Source of the DNA: DATARH01 sp963778385
GTDB lineage: Bacteria; Pseudomonadota; Alphaproteobacteria; ATCC43930; CGMCC-115725
Direction of reading: 5' to 3'
DNA: 64,000 nt
NCBI GenBank assembly: GCA_963778385.1
Contig: CAVZUA010000024.1
Span: forward strand, 1-64,000
In this document: one piece after another, positions 25,486 through 33,630 of the stretch
Position numbering within the stretch: position 1 is the stretch's first letter
Layout: every line of letters begins with the position of its first letter
The notes under the pieces: model-generated
The model's input: the letters and a program-made list of their open reading frames with translations, nothing else
What the model was told of the DNA's origin: nothing
Database searches by the model: none
Made by a program: the position numbers and the translations under genes

Positions 25486-26292
25486 ATGTTGCTGCCGTTG
25501 CAAGGACGCTCGATCGCCTATGACCTGATCGGCCCGGAGGCCGCGCCGACGGTCTGCATCACCCATTCGCTTGCCTCGGACGGCGGCAGCTGGGCCGAGC
25601 AGGTGCCGGCGCTGCTGCAGGCCGGGTTCCGCGTACTGCGCATCGACATGCGCGGTCATGGCGGCAGCGATCCGGTCGCCGGCGACTACACGATGGCCGA
25701 CCTCGCCGGCGATGTCGCGGCCGTGCTCGACGGCCTCGCGATCCGGCGTGTGCATTACATCGGTCTGTCGATCGGCGGCATGCTCGGCCAAGCGTTTGCG
25801 CTCGACCATCAGGACAAGCTGATCTCGATCCTGTGGTGCGACACGCTGCCGGCCAGCCCGCTCGGCGCCCAGGCGGCGTGGGACGAGCGCATGGGCATCG
25901 TGCGCCGGGCCAATTCGCTGGAGCCGATCGGCGACGCAACGATGGACCGCTGGTTCACCCCCGCCTTCAAGACAAAGAACCCGCAGCGCTGGAAGCAGAT
26001 CCGCGACACCATCATCGCCACCACCCCGGCCGGCTATCTCGGCTGCTCGGCGGCGATTTTGGGGTTCGACTTTACCGGGCGTCTCGGCAGCGTCCGCGTG
26101 CCGACCCTCGTCGTCTGCGGCGCCGACGACCCCGGCACCCCGGCGGCCGAGAACAAGAAGCTCGCCGGCCTCGTTCCTGGCGCGCGCTACGAGGAGATCG
26201 CCGGTATGCGGCATTTCCCCAATGTCGAGGCGCCCGAAGCCTTCAACCGCATCATGCTCGGCTGGCTCGAAGCGCAGAAGCGGCTCCGATAA
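25486..26292 (+). CDS. Alpha/beta hydrolase, 3-oxoadipate enol-lactonase-like
   Basis: 268 residues from the ATG at 25486 (AGGAGG six bases upstream). The oxyanion region is ITHSLASDGGSWAEQVPALL. The nucleophile elbow is HYIGLSIGGMLGQAFALDHQ. The acid is in VVCGADDPGTPAAENKKLAG and the His in EIAGMRHFPNVEAPEAFNRI. Overall order and length fit PcaD-type enol-lactonases of the beta-ketoadipate path, but no other aromatic-degradation gene is nearby, so the substrate stays open. It is cytoplasmic, with no signal peptide. Confidence 0.8.
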   Translation: MLLPLQGRSIAYDLIGPEAAPTVCITHSLASDGGSWAEQVPALLQAGFRVLRIDMRGHGGSDPVAGDYTMADLAGDVAAVLDGLAIRRVHYIGLSIGGMLGQAFALDHQDKLISILWCDTLPASPLGAQAAWDERMGIVRRANSLEPIGDATMDRWFTPAFKTKNPQRWKQIRDTIIATTPAGYLGCSAAILGFDFTGRLGSVRVPTLVVCGADDPGTPAAENKKLAGLVPGARYEEIAGMRHFPNVEAPEAFNRIMLGWLEAQKRLR

Positions 26293-26294
26293 TT

Positions 26295-26373
26295 TGTCAT
26301 TCCCGCGAAAGCGGAAATCCAAGGCAACCGCCTCGACGCTTATCCTGGACCCCCGCCTTCGCGGGGGTGACGA
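26295..26373. repeat. Palindromic intergenic element, family 2
   Basis: TGTCATTCCCGCGAAAGCGG at one end and CCCCCGCCTTCGCGGGGGTG at the other form an imperfect inverted repeat between two convergent genes. It may also end both transcripts. Confidence 0.65.
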
Positions 26374-26374
26374 C

Positions 26375-27601
26375 CTAGTGCTGGTCGCGTCTTGCCCGCA
26401 ACCGGAGGCGCAACGCGTTCAGCTTGATAAAGCCTTCGGCGTCGCGCTGGTCGTAAACGGCATCTTCCTCAAAGGTGACGTGCGCTTGGCTGTAGAGGCT
26501 GTTGGGCGATTGGCGGCCAACCACGCGCGCCAGCCCCTTGTACAGTTTGAGCCGCACGCGGCCTTCGACCCTCTCCTGGCTCTTGTCGATCAGCGCCTGC
26601 AGCATCTCGCGCTCCGGCGAGAACCAGAAGCCGTTGTAGATCAGTTCGGCGTAGCGCGGCATCAGCTCGTCTTTGAGGTGCATCGCGCCGCGGTCGAGGC
26701 ACAGGCTCTCGATGCCGCGATGCGCCGCGTGGAGGATTGTCCCGCCGGGCGTCTCGTACACGCCGCGCGACTTCATCCCGACAAACCGGTTTTCCACCAG
26801 GTCGAGCCGGCCGATGCCATGCTTGCCGCCAAGTTCGTTCAGCTTTGTCAGCAGGCTAGCCGGCGACATCGTTTCACTATTGATAGCGATAGCATCGCCG
26901 GTCTTGAAATCGATTTCGACATATTCGGGCGTATCGGGGGCCTTTTCCGGTGCGACCGTGCGGCTGTAGACGTATTCCTCGGGCTCACTCCACGGATCTT
27001 CGAGCACCTTCCCCTCGGCCGAGATATGCAGCAAGTTGGCGTCGACCGAAAACGGTGCCTCGCCGCGCTTGTCCTTGGCGATCGGGATCTGGTGTTTTTC
27101 GGCGTAGTCGAGCAGCCGGGTGCGCGAGGTCAGATCCCATTCGCGCCATGGGGCGATGACCTTGATATCCGGCTGCAGCGCGTAATAGCTGAGCTCGAAG
27201 CGCACCTGATCGTTGCCCTTGCCGGTGGCGCCATGGGCGACGGCGTCGGCGCCGGTCAGCCGGGCGATCTCGATCTGCCGCTTGGCGATCAGCGGCCGGG
27301 CGATCGAGGTGCCGAGCAGGTATTGTCCCTCGTAGAGCGCGTTGGCGCGGAACATCGGGAAAACAAAATCGCGGACAAATTCCTCGCGCAGGTCGTCGAC
27401 GAAAATCTGCTTTACGCCGAGCATCTCGGCCTTGGCGCGCGCCGGCTCCAGCTCCTCGCCCTGACCCAGATCGGCGGTAAACGTCACCACCTCGCAGCGG
27501 TAGGTCTCCTGCAGCCATTTCAGGATCACCGAGGTATCGAGCCCGCCCGAATAGGCCAGCACTACCTTTTTCACACTGCCGATAGTTGCCGCGTCAGCCA
27601 T
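26375..27601 (-). CDS. argG: Argininosuccinate synthase
   Basis: 408 residues from MADAATIGSVKKVVLAYSGG (AGGGA upstream; a longer frame starts at 27625 without support). The PP-loop AYSGGLDTSVILKWLQE binds ATP. HGATGKGNDQVRFELSYYAL, DVTFTADLGQ-type acidic blocks and GVYETPGGTILHAAHRGIES match the family. It joins citrulline and aspartate in arginine synthesis. It is a single-copy core gene transcribed toward the alpha/beta hydrolase. Confidence 0.97.
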   Translation of the reverse strand: MADAATIGSVKKVVLAYSGGLDTSVILKWLQETYRCEVVTFTADLGQGEELEPARAKAEMLGVKQIFVDDLREEFVRDFVFPMFRANALYEGQYLLGTSIARPLIAKRQIEIARLTGADAVAHGATGKGNDQVRFELSYYALQPDIKVIAPWREWDLTSRTRLLDYAEKHQIPIAKDKRGEAPFSVDANLLHISAEGKVLEDPWSEPEEYVYSRTVAPEKAPDTPEYVEIDFKTGDAIAINSETMSPASLLTKLNELGGKHGIGRLDLVENRFVGMKSRGVYETPGGTILHAAHRGIESLCLDRGAMHLKDELMPRYAELIYNGFWFSPEREMLQALIDKSQERVEGRVRLKLYKGLARVVGRQSPNSLYSQAHVTFEEDAVYDQRDAEGFIKLNALRLRLRARRDQH

Positions 27602-27705
27602 GATTTTCCCTTGCGCAAGCACCAATCTGTGCTCAACCTATGCGTTCTAAACGGCTCCACAATAGAGCCAACCGTTGAATTGGCAGACACTGACAGGAGA
27701 TGCCC

Positions 27706-28086
27706 GTGTCCGGATTTTCTCTTCGCACGTTCCTGACCGCCTCGGCAATCACGATCGCCCTGGCGGGCGGCGCCCAGGCCCAAGCGGTTACCAAATTCGA
27801 TGGCACTTACAATGGTGTATCCAATACCGCAAGCGGAGGTGGAAGGAGTTGCGCGCCTGCTATTCCTGTCCCGCGCCCGCTAACGATCAAAGGCAGCGTC
27901 GCCCAGTGGGCCGCGGGCATGACGGGAGATATCGCGTTTCAAGGAAATGTCACAGCCGATGGCGCCCTGACCGCCAGAGGTAGCAACGGCTCTATAGTCA
28001 CCGCCAAAATCGACCCAAGCGGAAAAATCACGGGTGGCAGCAATGGCGGTGGCGGCTGCACCATAACGTCCGTTTGGCAAAAATAG
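27706..28086 (+). CDS. Small exported protein of unknown function
   Basis: 126 residues from the GTG at 27706, which has AGGAG at six bases; the ATG at 27700 touches that site. A signal peptide is clear (SLRTFLTASAITIALAGGAQ with AQA cleavage). The mature part is rich in Gly, Ser and Thr, with VTKFDGTYNGVSNTASGGGR, GSVAQWAAGMTGDIAFQGNV and two Cys. It looks like a short beta-structured periplasmic protein. No family is recognised. Confidence 0.7.
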   Translation: MSGFSLRTFLTASAITIALAGGAQAQAVTKFDGTYNGVSNTASGGGRSCAPAIPVPRPLTIKGSVAQWAAGMTGDIAFQGNVTADGALTARGSNGSIVTAKIDPSGKITGGSNGGGGCTITSVWQK

Positions 28087-28131
28087 CGCCGGCGCCACCA
28101 CAATAGGTCGCTGACTTGTTAGCGGTGGGGT

Positions 28132-29247
28132 TTAGGCCGTCACCGTGACGCGCTCGCCGCGTCGCGCGCGCTGGCTGGCTGATTTGAGTTGGCCGCAGGC
28201 GGCGAGGATGTCGCGGCCGCGCGGCGTGCGCACCGGCGCCGAATAGCCGGCGGCGAAGAGGATGTCGGAAAACGCCGCGATTGCCGTGTCGGCCGAGCAT
28301 TCGTAGGGCGCGCCCGGCCAGGGGTTGAACGGGATGAGATTGACCTTGGCCGGGATGCCTCTGAGCAGGCGCACCAGTTCGCGCGCCTCGGCCGGGCTGT
28401 CGTTGACGCCCTTGAGCATCACGTACTCGAAGGTGATGCGCCGAGCGTTGCTCGACCCCGGATAGGCGCGGCAGGCGGCAAGCAGGTCGGCCAGCTTGTA
28501 TTTCTTGTTGAGCGGCACCAAGACGTCGCGCAGGTCGTCGCTGACCGCGTGCAGCGAGATCGCCAGATTCACCCCGAGTTCGCGGCCGCAGCGTTCGATC
28601 GTCGGCACCACCCCGGCGGTCGACAGGGTGATCTTGCGCCGCGAGATCGCCAGCCCCTCCGGGTCCATGACGATCTTCATCGCCGCGGCGACATTGTCGA
28701 AATTATAGAGCGGCTCGCCCATCCCCATCAGCACGATGTTGGTGAGGAGGCGGTCTTCCCCAGCTCCATTTTGGGACGACGGCCATTCGCCGAGCGCATC
28801 GCGCGCCAGCATCACCTGTCCGACGATTTCGGCCGCGCTGAGGTTGCGCACCAGGCGCTGCGTGCCGGTATGGCAAAAGCGGCAGGTCAAGGTGCAGCCG
28901 ACCTGCGACGAAACGCACAGCGTGCCGCGGTCCTCCTCGGGGATGTGGACGGTCTCCGCCTCGTTGCCGTCGGCGAAGCGCAGCAGCCATTTCCGCGTAC
29001 CGTCGCGCGATGCGAGCGCGGTCGCCACCTCAGGCCGCCCGAGGACAAAACGCTCGGCCAGCTGTTCGCGAAACGGCTTTGCAAGATTGGTCATCACCGC
29101 GAAATCGGTGCTGCCGCGATGGTAGATCCAATGCCAGAGCTGCCGCGCGCGAAACGGTTCGGCGCCGATTTCGGCCATCGCCGCCGCCAGCTCGGTGCGG
29201 CCAAAACCCACAAGGTTTTGTTTTTGACTATCAATATCGATATTCAT
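28132..29247 (-). CDS. rlmN: Dual-specificity 23S rRNA/tRNA adenine-2 methyltransferase
   Basis: 371 residues from the ATG at 29247, which overlaps the stop of the IalB-family gene (ATGA). The radical-SAM cluster motif is GCTLTCRFCHTGTQRLVRNL (CxxxCxxC). LTNIVLMGMGEPLYNFDNVA, STAGVVPTIERCGRELGVNL and SLHAVSDDLRDVLVPLNKKY follow. It methylates A2503 of 23S rRNA and A37 of some tRNAs in the cytoplasm. The ialB-rlmN-argG neighbourhood is common in alphaproteobacteria. Confidence 0.97.
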   Translation of the reverse strand: MNIDIDSQKQNLVGFGRTELAAAMAEIGAEPFRARQLWHWIYHRGSTDFAVMTNLAKPFREQLAERFVLGRPEVATALASRDGTRKWLLRFADGNEAETVHIPEEDRGTLCVSSQVGCTLTCRFCHTGTQRLVRNLSAAEIVGQVMLARDALGEWPSSQNGAGEDRLLTNIVLMGMGEPLYNFDNVAAAMKIVMDPEGLAISRRKITLSTAGVVPTIERCGRELGVNLAISLHAVSDDLRDVLVPLNKKYKLADLLAACRAYPGSSNARRITFEYVMLKGVNDSPAEARELVRLLRGIPAKVNLIPFNPWPGAPYECSADTAIAAFSDILFAAGYSAPVRTPRGRDILAACGQLKSASQRARRGERVTVTA

Positions 29248-29825
29248 CGTTTCACATCGCAAGCCTTGTCGATCAGCGCCAGCGCCTTGGAAAACCCGCT
29301 CAGCGAGTAGGTATCGGTTGTCGTTCGCCCTTTTTTCGGCGCCGCCTTGACGACCGCGTGTTTTTCCTTGGTCAGCGCGCCGACGATCGACCGATCGAGA
29401 TCGGCGGTGCGCGCCCAGGCCGTGTCGCTCTTGGCGAAGAGCGGAAATTTCTCCGGTCCCACCTCGACGATCACGTCGTTCTCCTCGTTGAGCGGGTAAC
29501 CCTCGGCAAAGCTCACGACGTTGCTGACATTGTCCTCGGTACGATGGGTGATCATCGCCATCGCCGGTTTGCGCTTCATCGCGGCCGGCTCGCTTTTCTC
29601 CGGGTGTCCCATCAGATAGCAGACTTTACCCGCCTTGTTTTCCGCCAGATAGGCGGTCCACGCCCCGACCGTTCCCAGCGGCTTAGCCAACCCCGGATCG
29701 GCCGGGGACGCCGCCGGCGCCGCGGGCGCGGGCTTCGTCTCGGTCTTTTTTGCCGCCTCCCCCGAAGCCCCAGTCAGTATGACGAGGCCGATCGCGCCGA
29801 GAACCAACAGCCATTTGTTGCTCAT
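29244..29825 (-). CDS. Invasion-associated locus B (IalB) family protein
   Basis: 193 residues from MSNKWLLVLGAIGLVILTGA, a signal peptide; the open frame continues upstream without coding features. A Pro/Ala linker follows (ETKPAPAAPAASPADPG). The IalB core is VGAWTAYLAENKAGKVCYLM, KPAMAMITHRTEDNVSNVVS and GPEKFPLFAKSDTAWARTA. It ends with LALIDKACDVKR, giving a second Cys for a disulfide. The family is periplasmic or outer-membrane associated and named after a Bartonella protein; a general envelope role is likely here. Confidence 0.88.
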   Translation of the reverse strand: MSNKWLLVLGAIGLVILTGASGEAAKKTETKPAPAAPAASPADPGLAKPLGTVGAWTAYLAENKAGKVCYLMGHPEKSEPAAMKRKPAMAMITHRTEDNVSNVVSFAEGYPLNEENDVIVEVGPEKFPLFAKSDTAWARTADLDRSIVGALTKEKHAVVKAAPKKGRTTTDTYSLSGFSKALALIDKACDVKR

Positions 29826-29912
29826 GCCGCAAAGATAGTCGCCGAGCGGGGCCATTACCACATGACCGAGCCTCTCCCCAGAAGCGGCAAAATCAGGCAC
29901 AATGTCGCGGCC

Positions 29913-30476
29913 ATGCGCACGATCAGCGAGATCACGATCCGCCCGGCCCGGCCCGACGACGCCGCGACGATCGCCCGGATCGATGTCGAGACCTGGCAGG
30001 CCGCGTATGCCGGGATCCTCGGAACGCCCTATCTCGCCGGGCTCACAACGAACCGGCGCGAAATCGGCTGGGCCAACGTCATCCGCCGCTCGCCCAATGA
30101 CGTGCATGTCGCGGTCCATGCCGCTGCCGAGGTGATCGGCTTCGGCAGCTGCGGCGCCAGCCGCGGCGACCCGGACTTCACCGCCGAGGTCTTCACACTC
30201 TACGTCGCGCCCGACTGGCAGAACCAGGGCGTCGGGCGGCGCCTCCTGTTGGCGATGTTCCGCCGCCTGGTCGCGCAGGGGCACAAGGCGGTGATCATCT
30301 GGGTGCTGCGCGAAAACCCGTCGCGCTTCTTTTACCAGCGGCTCTGCGGCAAGGAGGTGCGGCGCAAGCTGCTGCCGTTCAACGGAACCGGGGTGCCGGC
30401 CTCGGGCTATGGCTGGGACGATTTGCCCGCCTATCTCACGGCCAACGCCCGCGCGACCGGGGAACCCGAGGCTTAG
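29913..30476 (+). CDS. GNAT-family N-acetyltransferase
   Basis: 187 residues from MRTISEITIRPARPDDAATI. The acetyl-CoA loop is VAPDWQNQGVGRRLLLAMFR (Q/RxxGxG/A pattern), preceded by TAEVFTLYV and followed by HKAVIIWVLRENPSRFFYQR. The acceptor substrate cannot be inferred. It is divergent from ialB with an 87-base gap. The ribosome site is weak; an upstream ATG at 29862 in the same frame is possible. Confidence 0.88.
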   Translation: MRTISEITIRPARPDDAATIARIDVETWQAAYAGILGTPYLAGLTTNRREIGWANVIRRSPNDVHVAVHAAAEVIGFGSCGASRGDPDFTAEVFTLYVAPDWQNQGVGRRLLLAMFRRLVAQGHKAVIIWVLRENPSRFFYQRLCGKEVRRKLLPFNGTGVPASGYGWDDLPAYLTANARATGEPEA

Positions 30477-30520
30477 ACTACGGTCGGATTGGATCAAGGG
30501 ATCAAGCGGTCAATTTCAAC

Positions 30521-30615
30521 GCCTCCCCCCGGGCTTGACCCGGGGGTCCACGTCCTCATTCGCGGATCTCAGAACGGGAAGACGTGGATGGCCGGGTCAG
30601 GCCCGGCCAAGGCGA
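30521..30615. repeat. Palindromic intergenic element, family 1 (copy 2)
   Basis: It has the same ends as 25365-25449 (CCCCGGGCTTGACCCGGGGG ... GTCAGGCCCGGCCAAGGCG) with a different middle. It lies between the GNAT gene and ccmE. Confidence 0.75.
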
Positions 30616-30656
30616 CAAAGGGCTTATTCTGCCCGCAGCCGCCAGCGCCAGCGAGA

Positions 30657-31136
30657 TCAGCGGAAATGCGCGGGCGCGGGACCGGCGAGCGCGCTGGCGT
30701 CGCCGCCTTCCTGCCAATGACCGCTGTCCTTCAGCGCCTTGGCGACCTCGGGCGGCATGTATTTCTCGTCGTGCTTGGCAAGGATCGTGCTGGCGACAAA
30801 GACGCCGTCCTTGACCCGTCCTTCGGCGACCACGCCCTGGCCCTCGCGAAACAGATCCGGCAGTGCGCCGTCATAGCTGACCTCGATGTCGGTCTTGCCG
30901 TCGGTGACGCGGAACGTCACACGGCGGCCGTCGTGATGCGCCAGGCTCTGCGTCTCGACCAGCCCGCCGATGCGGATGCGGCCAGCGGTGATGCCCGGCT
31001 TGGCGACCAGCTCGGTCGGGCTGAAGAAAAACACCAGATTGTCGCGAAACGCCGCGAGCACCAGCGCCGTCGCGCCGCCGAGCGCCGCCAGGCCGGCCAG
31101 TGCGATCGCCAGGCGGCGACGCTTGCGGCTGGTCAT
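30657..31136 (-). CDS. ccmE: Cytochrome c maturation haem chaperone CcmE
   Basis: 159 residues. It begins MTSRKRRRLAIALAGLAALG with one membrane anchor. The periplasmic OB-fold follows: VFFFSPTELVAKPGITAGRI and VTDGKTDIEVSYDGALPDLF. The haem-binding His is in STILAKHDEKYMPPEVAKAL (H-D-E-x-Y-x-P). It carries haem covalently from CcmC to the ligation complex. Its start overlaps ccmD by four bases. ccmF, ccmG and ccmH are not in the window. Confidence 0.97.
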   Translation of the reverse strand: MTSRKRRRLAIALAGLAALGGATALVLAAFRDNLVFFFSPTELVAKPGITAGRIRIGGLVETQSLAHHDGRRVTFRVTDGKTDIEVSYDGALPDLFREGQGVVAEGRVKDGVFVASTILAKHDEKYMPPEVAKALKDSGHWQEGGDASALAGPAPAHFR

Positions 31137-31297
31137 CGTTCGTCCGCTTGCAACCGGCCGAGCTCGCGCTGGCTGGCCCGATAGCGGCGCCACGACTGCA
31201 CGGCGATGCCGCCAAGTACGATCAGCGCCACCGCATAAGCCGGCCAGACAAACGCGGCATAGCCGCCCATCGCCGCCCAGGCGGCAAAGCCGGTCAT
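31133..31297 (-). CDS. ccmD: Haem exporter subunit CcmD
   Basis: 54 residues: MTGFAAWAAMGGYAAFVWPA, then one helix AYAVALIVLGGIAVQSWRRY and a basic tail. Size, topology and position between ccmC and ccmE identify it. Both ends overlap their neighbours by four bases. In other bacteria it stabilises the CcmC-CcmE complex and helps release holo-CcmE. Confidence 0.93.
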   Translation of the reverse strand: MTGFAAWAAMGGYAAFVWPAYAVALIVLGGIAVQSWRRYRASQRELGRLQADER

Positions 31298-32058
31298 CGC
31301 AGCACCGGTGTCGCGCGGGCCGGCGCCGCCTCGGCGCGGCGGCGCGGCACGCCCAGCAGCAGGGCGCGCGCCCTGCGCTCGTTGAGCGCGGTTCGCATGC
31401 GGACCAGCAACAGGGTCTTGAACAGCAGCAGATAGCCGACGGCCATCACCAGCAGCGGCCATAGCATCGACGAATTGATCGTCGGGCCGCCGGCGCGGAA
31501 GACGCTTCCCGCCTGGTGCAGCGTGTTCCACCAATCGACGGAAAACTTGATGATCGGCAGGTTGACGATGCCGACCAGCGCCAGCACCGAACCGGCGCGG
31601 GCGCCGCGCGTCATGTCGTCGAACGCATTCACCAGCGCGATATACCCGAGATAGAGAAAGAACAGCACCAGCACCGACGTCATGCGCGCATCCCACGCCC
31701 ACCACGTCCCCCACATCGGCCGGCCCCACAGCGACCCGGTTACCAGGCAGACCAGCGTAAAGGCCGCACCGAGCGGCGCCGCCGCCTGTGCCGCGATCTC
31801 GGCGAGCGGATGGCGCCACACCAAGGCCACCAGGCTGGCGACGGCCACGACAAGGTAAACGAACAGCGCCATCCACGCCGCCGGAACGTGGACAAACATG
31901 ATCCGCACGCTCTGGCCTTGCTGGTAGTCAGGTGGCGCGACCATCAGCGCGAGGTACAACCCGACCGCCAGGACGAGGATGGTCGAGCCGGCGAGAAGCG
32001 GCAGCAGCGCACCGCTCAGCCGCATGAACCGCGCCGGATTGGCAAAGCAAGAGAGCAT
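31294..32058 (-). CDS. ccmC: Haem transporter CcmC
   Basis: 254 residues, six predicted helices. The WWD haem-handling motif is GRPMWGTWWAWDARMTSVLV. Conserved His residues lie in IMFVHVPAAWMALFVYLVVA and in NTLHQAGSV. It attaches haem to CcmE in the inner membrane. It starts 26 bases after ccmB. Confidence 0.97.
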   Translation of the reverse strand: MLSCFANPARFMRLSGALLPLLAGSTILVLAVGLYLALMVAPPDYQQGQSVRIMFVHVPAAWMALFVYLVVAVASLVALVWRHPLAEIAAQAAAPLGAAFTLVCLVTGSLWGRPMWGTWWAWDARMTSVLVLFFLYLGYIALVNAFDDMTRGARAGSVLALVGIVNLPIIKFSVDWWNTLHQAGSVFRAGGPTINSSMLWPLLVMAVGYLLLFKTLLLVRMRTALNERRARALLLGVPRRRAEAAPARATPVLR

Positions 32059-32084
32059 GGTGAGCAGTTTACCGCAAAACGCCG

Positions 32085-32747
32085 CTAATCAAGCGCCTGG
32101 CGCAATGCCGCGGCAGCGGCGAGCGGCGCCAGCGGCAGCGCCGCCAAGCTCAGCGCGCCGAGCAGCAGCAGATGCGCCCGCGCGCCGCCCGCCGCGCTCG
32201 CTTCCGCCGCGCCGGCGCCAAAGATCAACACCGGCAGGTAAAGCGGCAATACGATCAGCGATGAAAGAACGCCCGGCCGACGCGCGCCGAGCGTCAAGGC
32301 GGCGGCGATCGCCCCGAGCAGGCTTAGCGCCGGCGTCCCGATCACGAGCCCCACGGCTACCATGGCGATCGCCGCGGGTTCGAGATCGAGCAGCAGGCCG
32401 AGCAACGGGCTGACCACCGCCAGCGGCAAGCCGGTCGTGATCCAGTGCGCCGCGCATTTCGCGATCACCGCGCCTTCCAGCGGCACCGCCGACAGCACGA
32501 GAAGATCGAGCCCGCCATCGGCGTGATCCGCGGCGAACAGCCGGTCGAGGCTCACCACTGCAGCGAGCAGCGCCGCGACCCAGACGATGCCGGGACCGAT
32601 ATGCCGCAATATCTCGGCCTCCGGCCCGACGCCGAGCGGAAACAGCACGACCGCCAACACAAAAAAGCCCAGCGCAAGACCGATCTCGCCGCCCTGCCGG
32701 ATCGCCAAGCTCACGTCGCGGCGAAACAGAACCAGGTAGGGCTGCAT
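32085..32747 (-). CDS. ccmB: Haem exporter permease CcmB
   Basis: 220 residues from MQPYLVLFRRDVSLAIRQGG; a long upstream frame is a shadow of ccmA. It has six hydrophobic helices, including EIGLALGFFVLAVVLFPLGV and SSLIVLPLYLPVLIFGAGA. It forms the ABC complex with CcmA that releases holo-CcmE. It begins 2 bases after the ccmA stop. Confidence 0.96.
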   Translation of the reverse strand: MQPYLVLFRRDVSLAIRQGGEIGLALGFFVLAVVLFPLGVGPEAEILRHIGPGIVWVAALLAAVVSLDRLFAADHADGGLDLLVLSAVPLEGAVIAKCAAHWITTGLPLAVVSPLLGLLLDLEPAAIAMVAVGLVIGTPALSLLGAIAAALTLGARRPGVLSSLIVLPLYLPVLIFGAGAAEASAAGGARAHLLLLGALSLAALPLAPLAAAAALRQALD

Positions 32748-32749
32748 GG

Positions 32750-33430
32750 TCAGAAGCCGGCGAGAAGATCGGCGGCAGCCACATCGAGCGGCGGAACAAA
32801 TGTCTCCAGCGACAACGACTCGGCGTCTGCCAGCGGCAGGGGCTGATGCGTCGCGGCGACCACCCGCCCGCCCGCGGCACGATGCGCCTCGATCGTGGCC
32901 AGCAGCCGGCGGTCGCCATCGGCGTCGAGCGACGCGGTCGGCTCGTCGAGCAGCCATAACGGCGCCGGGGCCGCGATCAATCGCGCCAGTGCCAGGCGCT
33001 GGCGCTGCCCGGCCGACAGCCAGCGGCACGGCCAATCGGCGATCGCCTCCAGCCCAAACGCAGCCAGCGCCAAGTCGATGCGCGCCGCGTCGGCTCCCCG
33101 CATTTCCGCCCAAAACAGCAGCATTTCGCGGACGCCGAGCGCAGGCTTTACCGCGTCGCGGTGACCGGCGTAGTGCGTCCGTTCGCGATAGCGCGGCAGA
33201 TCGGCGATCACCGGCGCGCCGCCCCAGAGCAGCCGTCCCGCCGCCGGCGCCAGCAAGGTTGCCAGCACCCGCAGCAGGCTCGACTTGCCGCTGCCGTTCG
33301 CGCCGGTCAGCACCAGCGCACCCCCGGCCGGCAGTGCGAAATCCAAGCCGTGAAAGACCAGGCGCTCACCGCGGCGGCAGGCAAGGCCCTCGGCGACGAG
33401 TTCGCCGGCGCCCGGGTTGAACACCGTCAC
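32750..33430 (-). CDS. ccmA: Haem exporter ATP-binding protein CcmA
   Basis: 226 residues from a GTG start. Walker A is LVLTGANGSGKSSLLRVLAT, the signature is WLSAGQRQRLALARLIAAPA, Walker B is LWLLDEPTASLDADG and the switch His is in AATHQPLPL. It is the first gene of the ccmABCDE run, all packed with 4-base overlaps or short gaps. The length is short, as usual for CcmA. Confidence 0.95.
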   Translation of the reverse strand: MTVFNPGAGELVAEGLACRRGERLVFHGLDFALPAGGALVLTGANGSGKSSLLRVLATLLAPAAGRLLWGGAPVIADLPRYRERTHYAGHRDAVKPALGVREMLLFWAEMRGADAARIDLALAAFGLEAIADWPCRWLSAGQRQRLALARLIAAPAPLWLLDEPTASLDADGDRRLLATIEAHRAAGGRVVAATHQPLPLADAESLSLETFVPPLDVAAADLLAGF

Positions 33431-33444
33431 TGCGTGACGCCGGC

Positions 33445-33482
33445 AAAAAAAGGCGGCTCCGGAGGGGGAATTCCGGAGCCGC
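33445..33482 (-). terminator. Rho-independent terminator
   Basis: On the minus strand GCGGCTCCGG pairs perfectly with CCGGAGCCGC and is followed by CTTTTTTTG. It would end the PaaK-like transcript and insulate ccmA. Confidence 0.85.
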
Positions 33483-33630
33483 GTGGCTCCCGTCCGAGCG
33501 AATCGGCCGGATGCGAGGTTTGGGGGACAAACCTGTAAGGACCTGCCTTACGCATCAAAGATTGCCCGCCGATTGCGTCGACGCGTTGAACAAATTGGGG
33601 CGATTTGATGAATTGTGCCGTCTCAACCGG

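Noticed and set aside
28189..29310. 373-codon plus-strand frame
   Set aside because: Antisense to rlmN, which has a full motif set and a coupled start.
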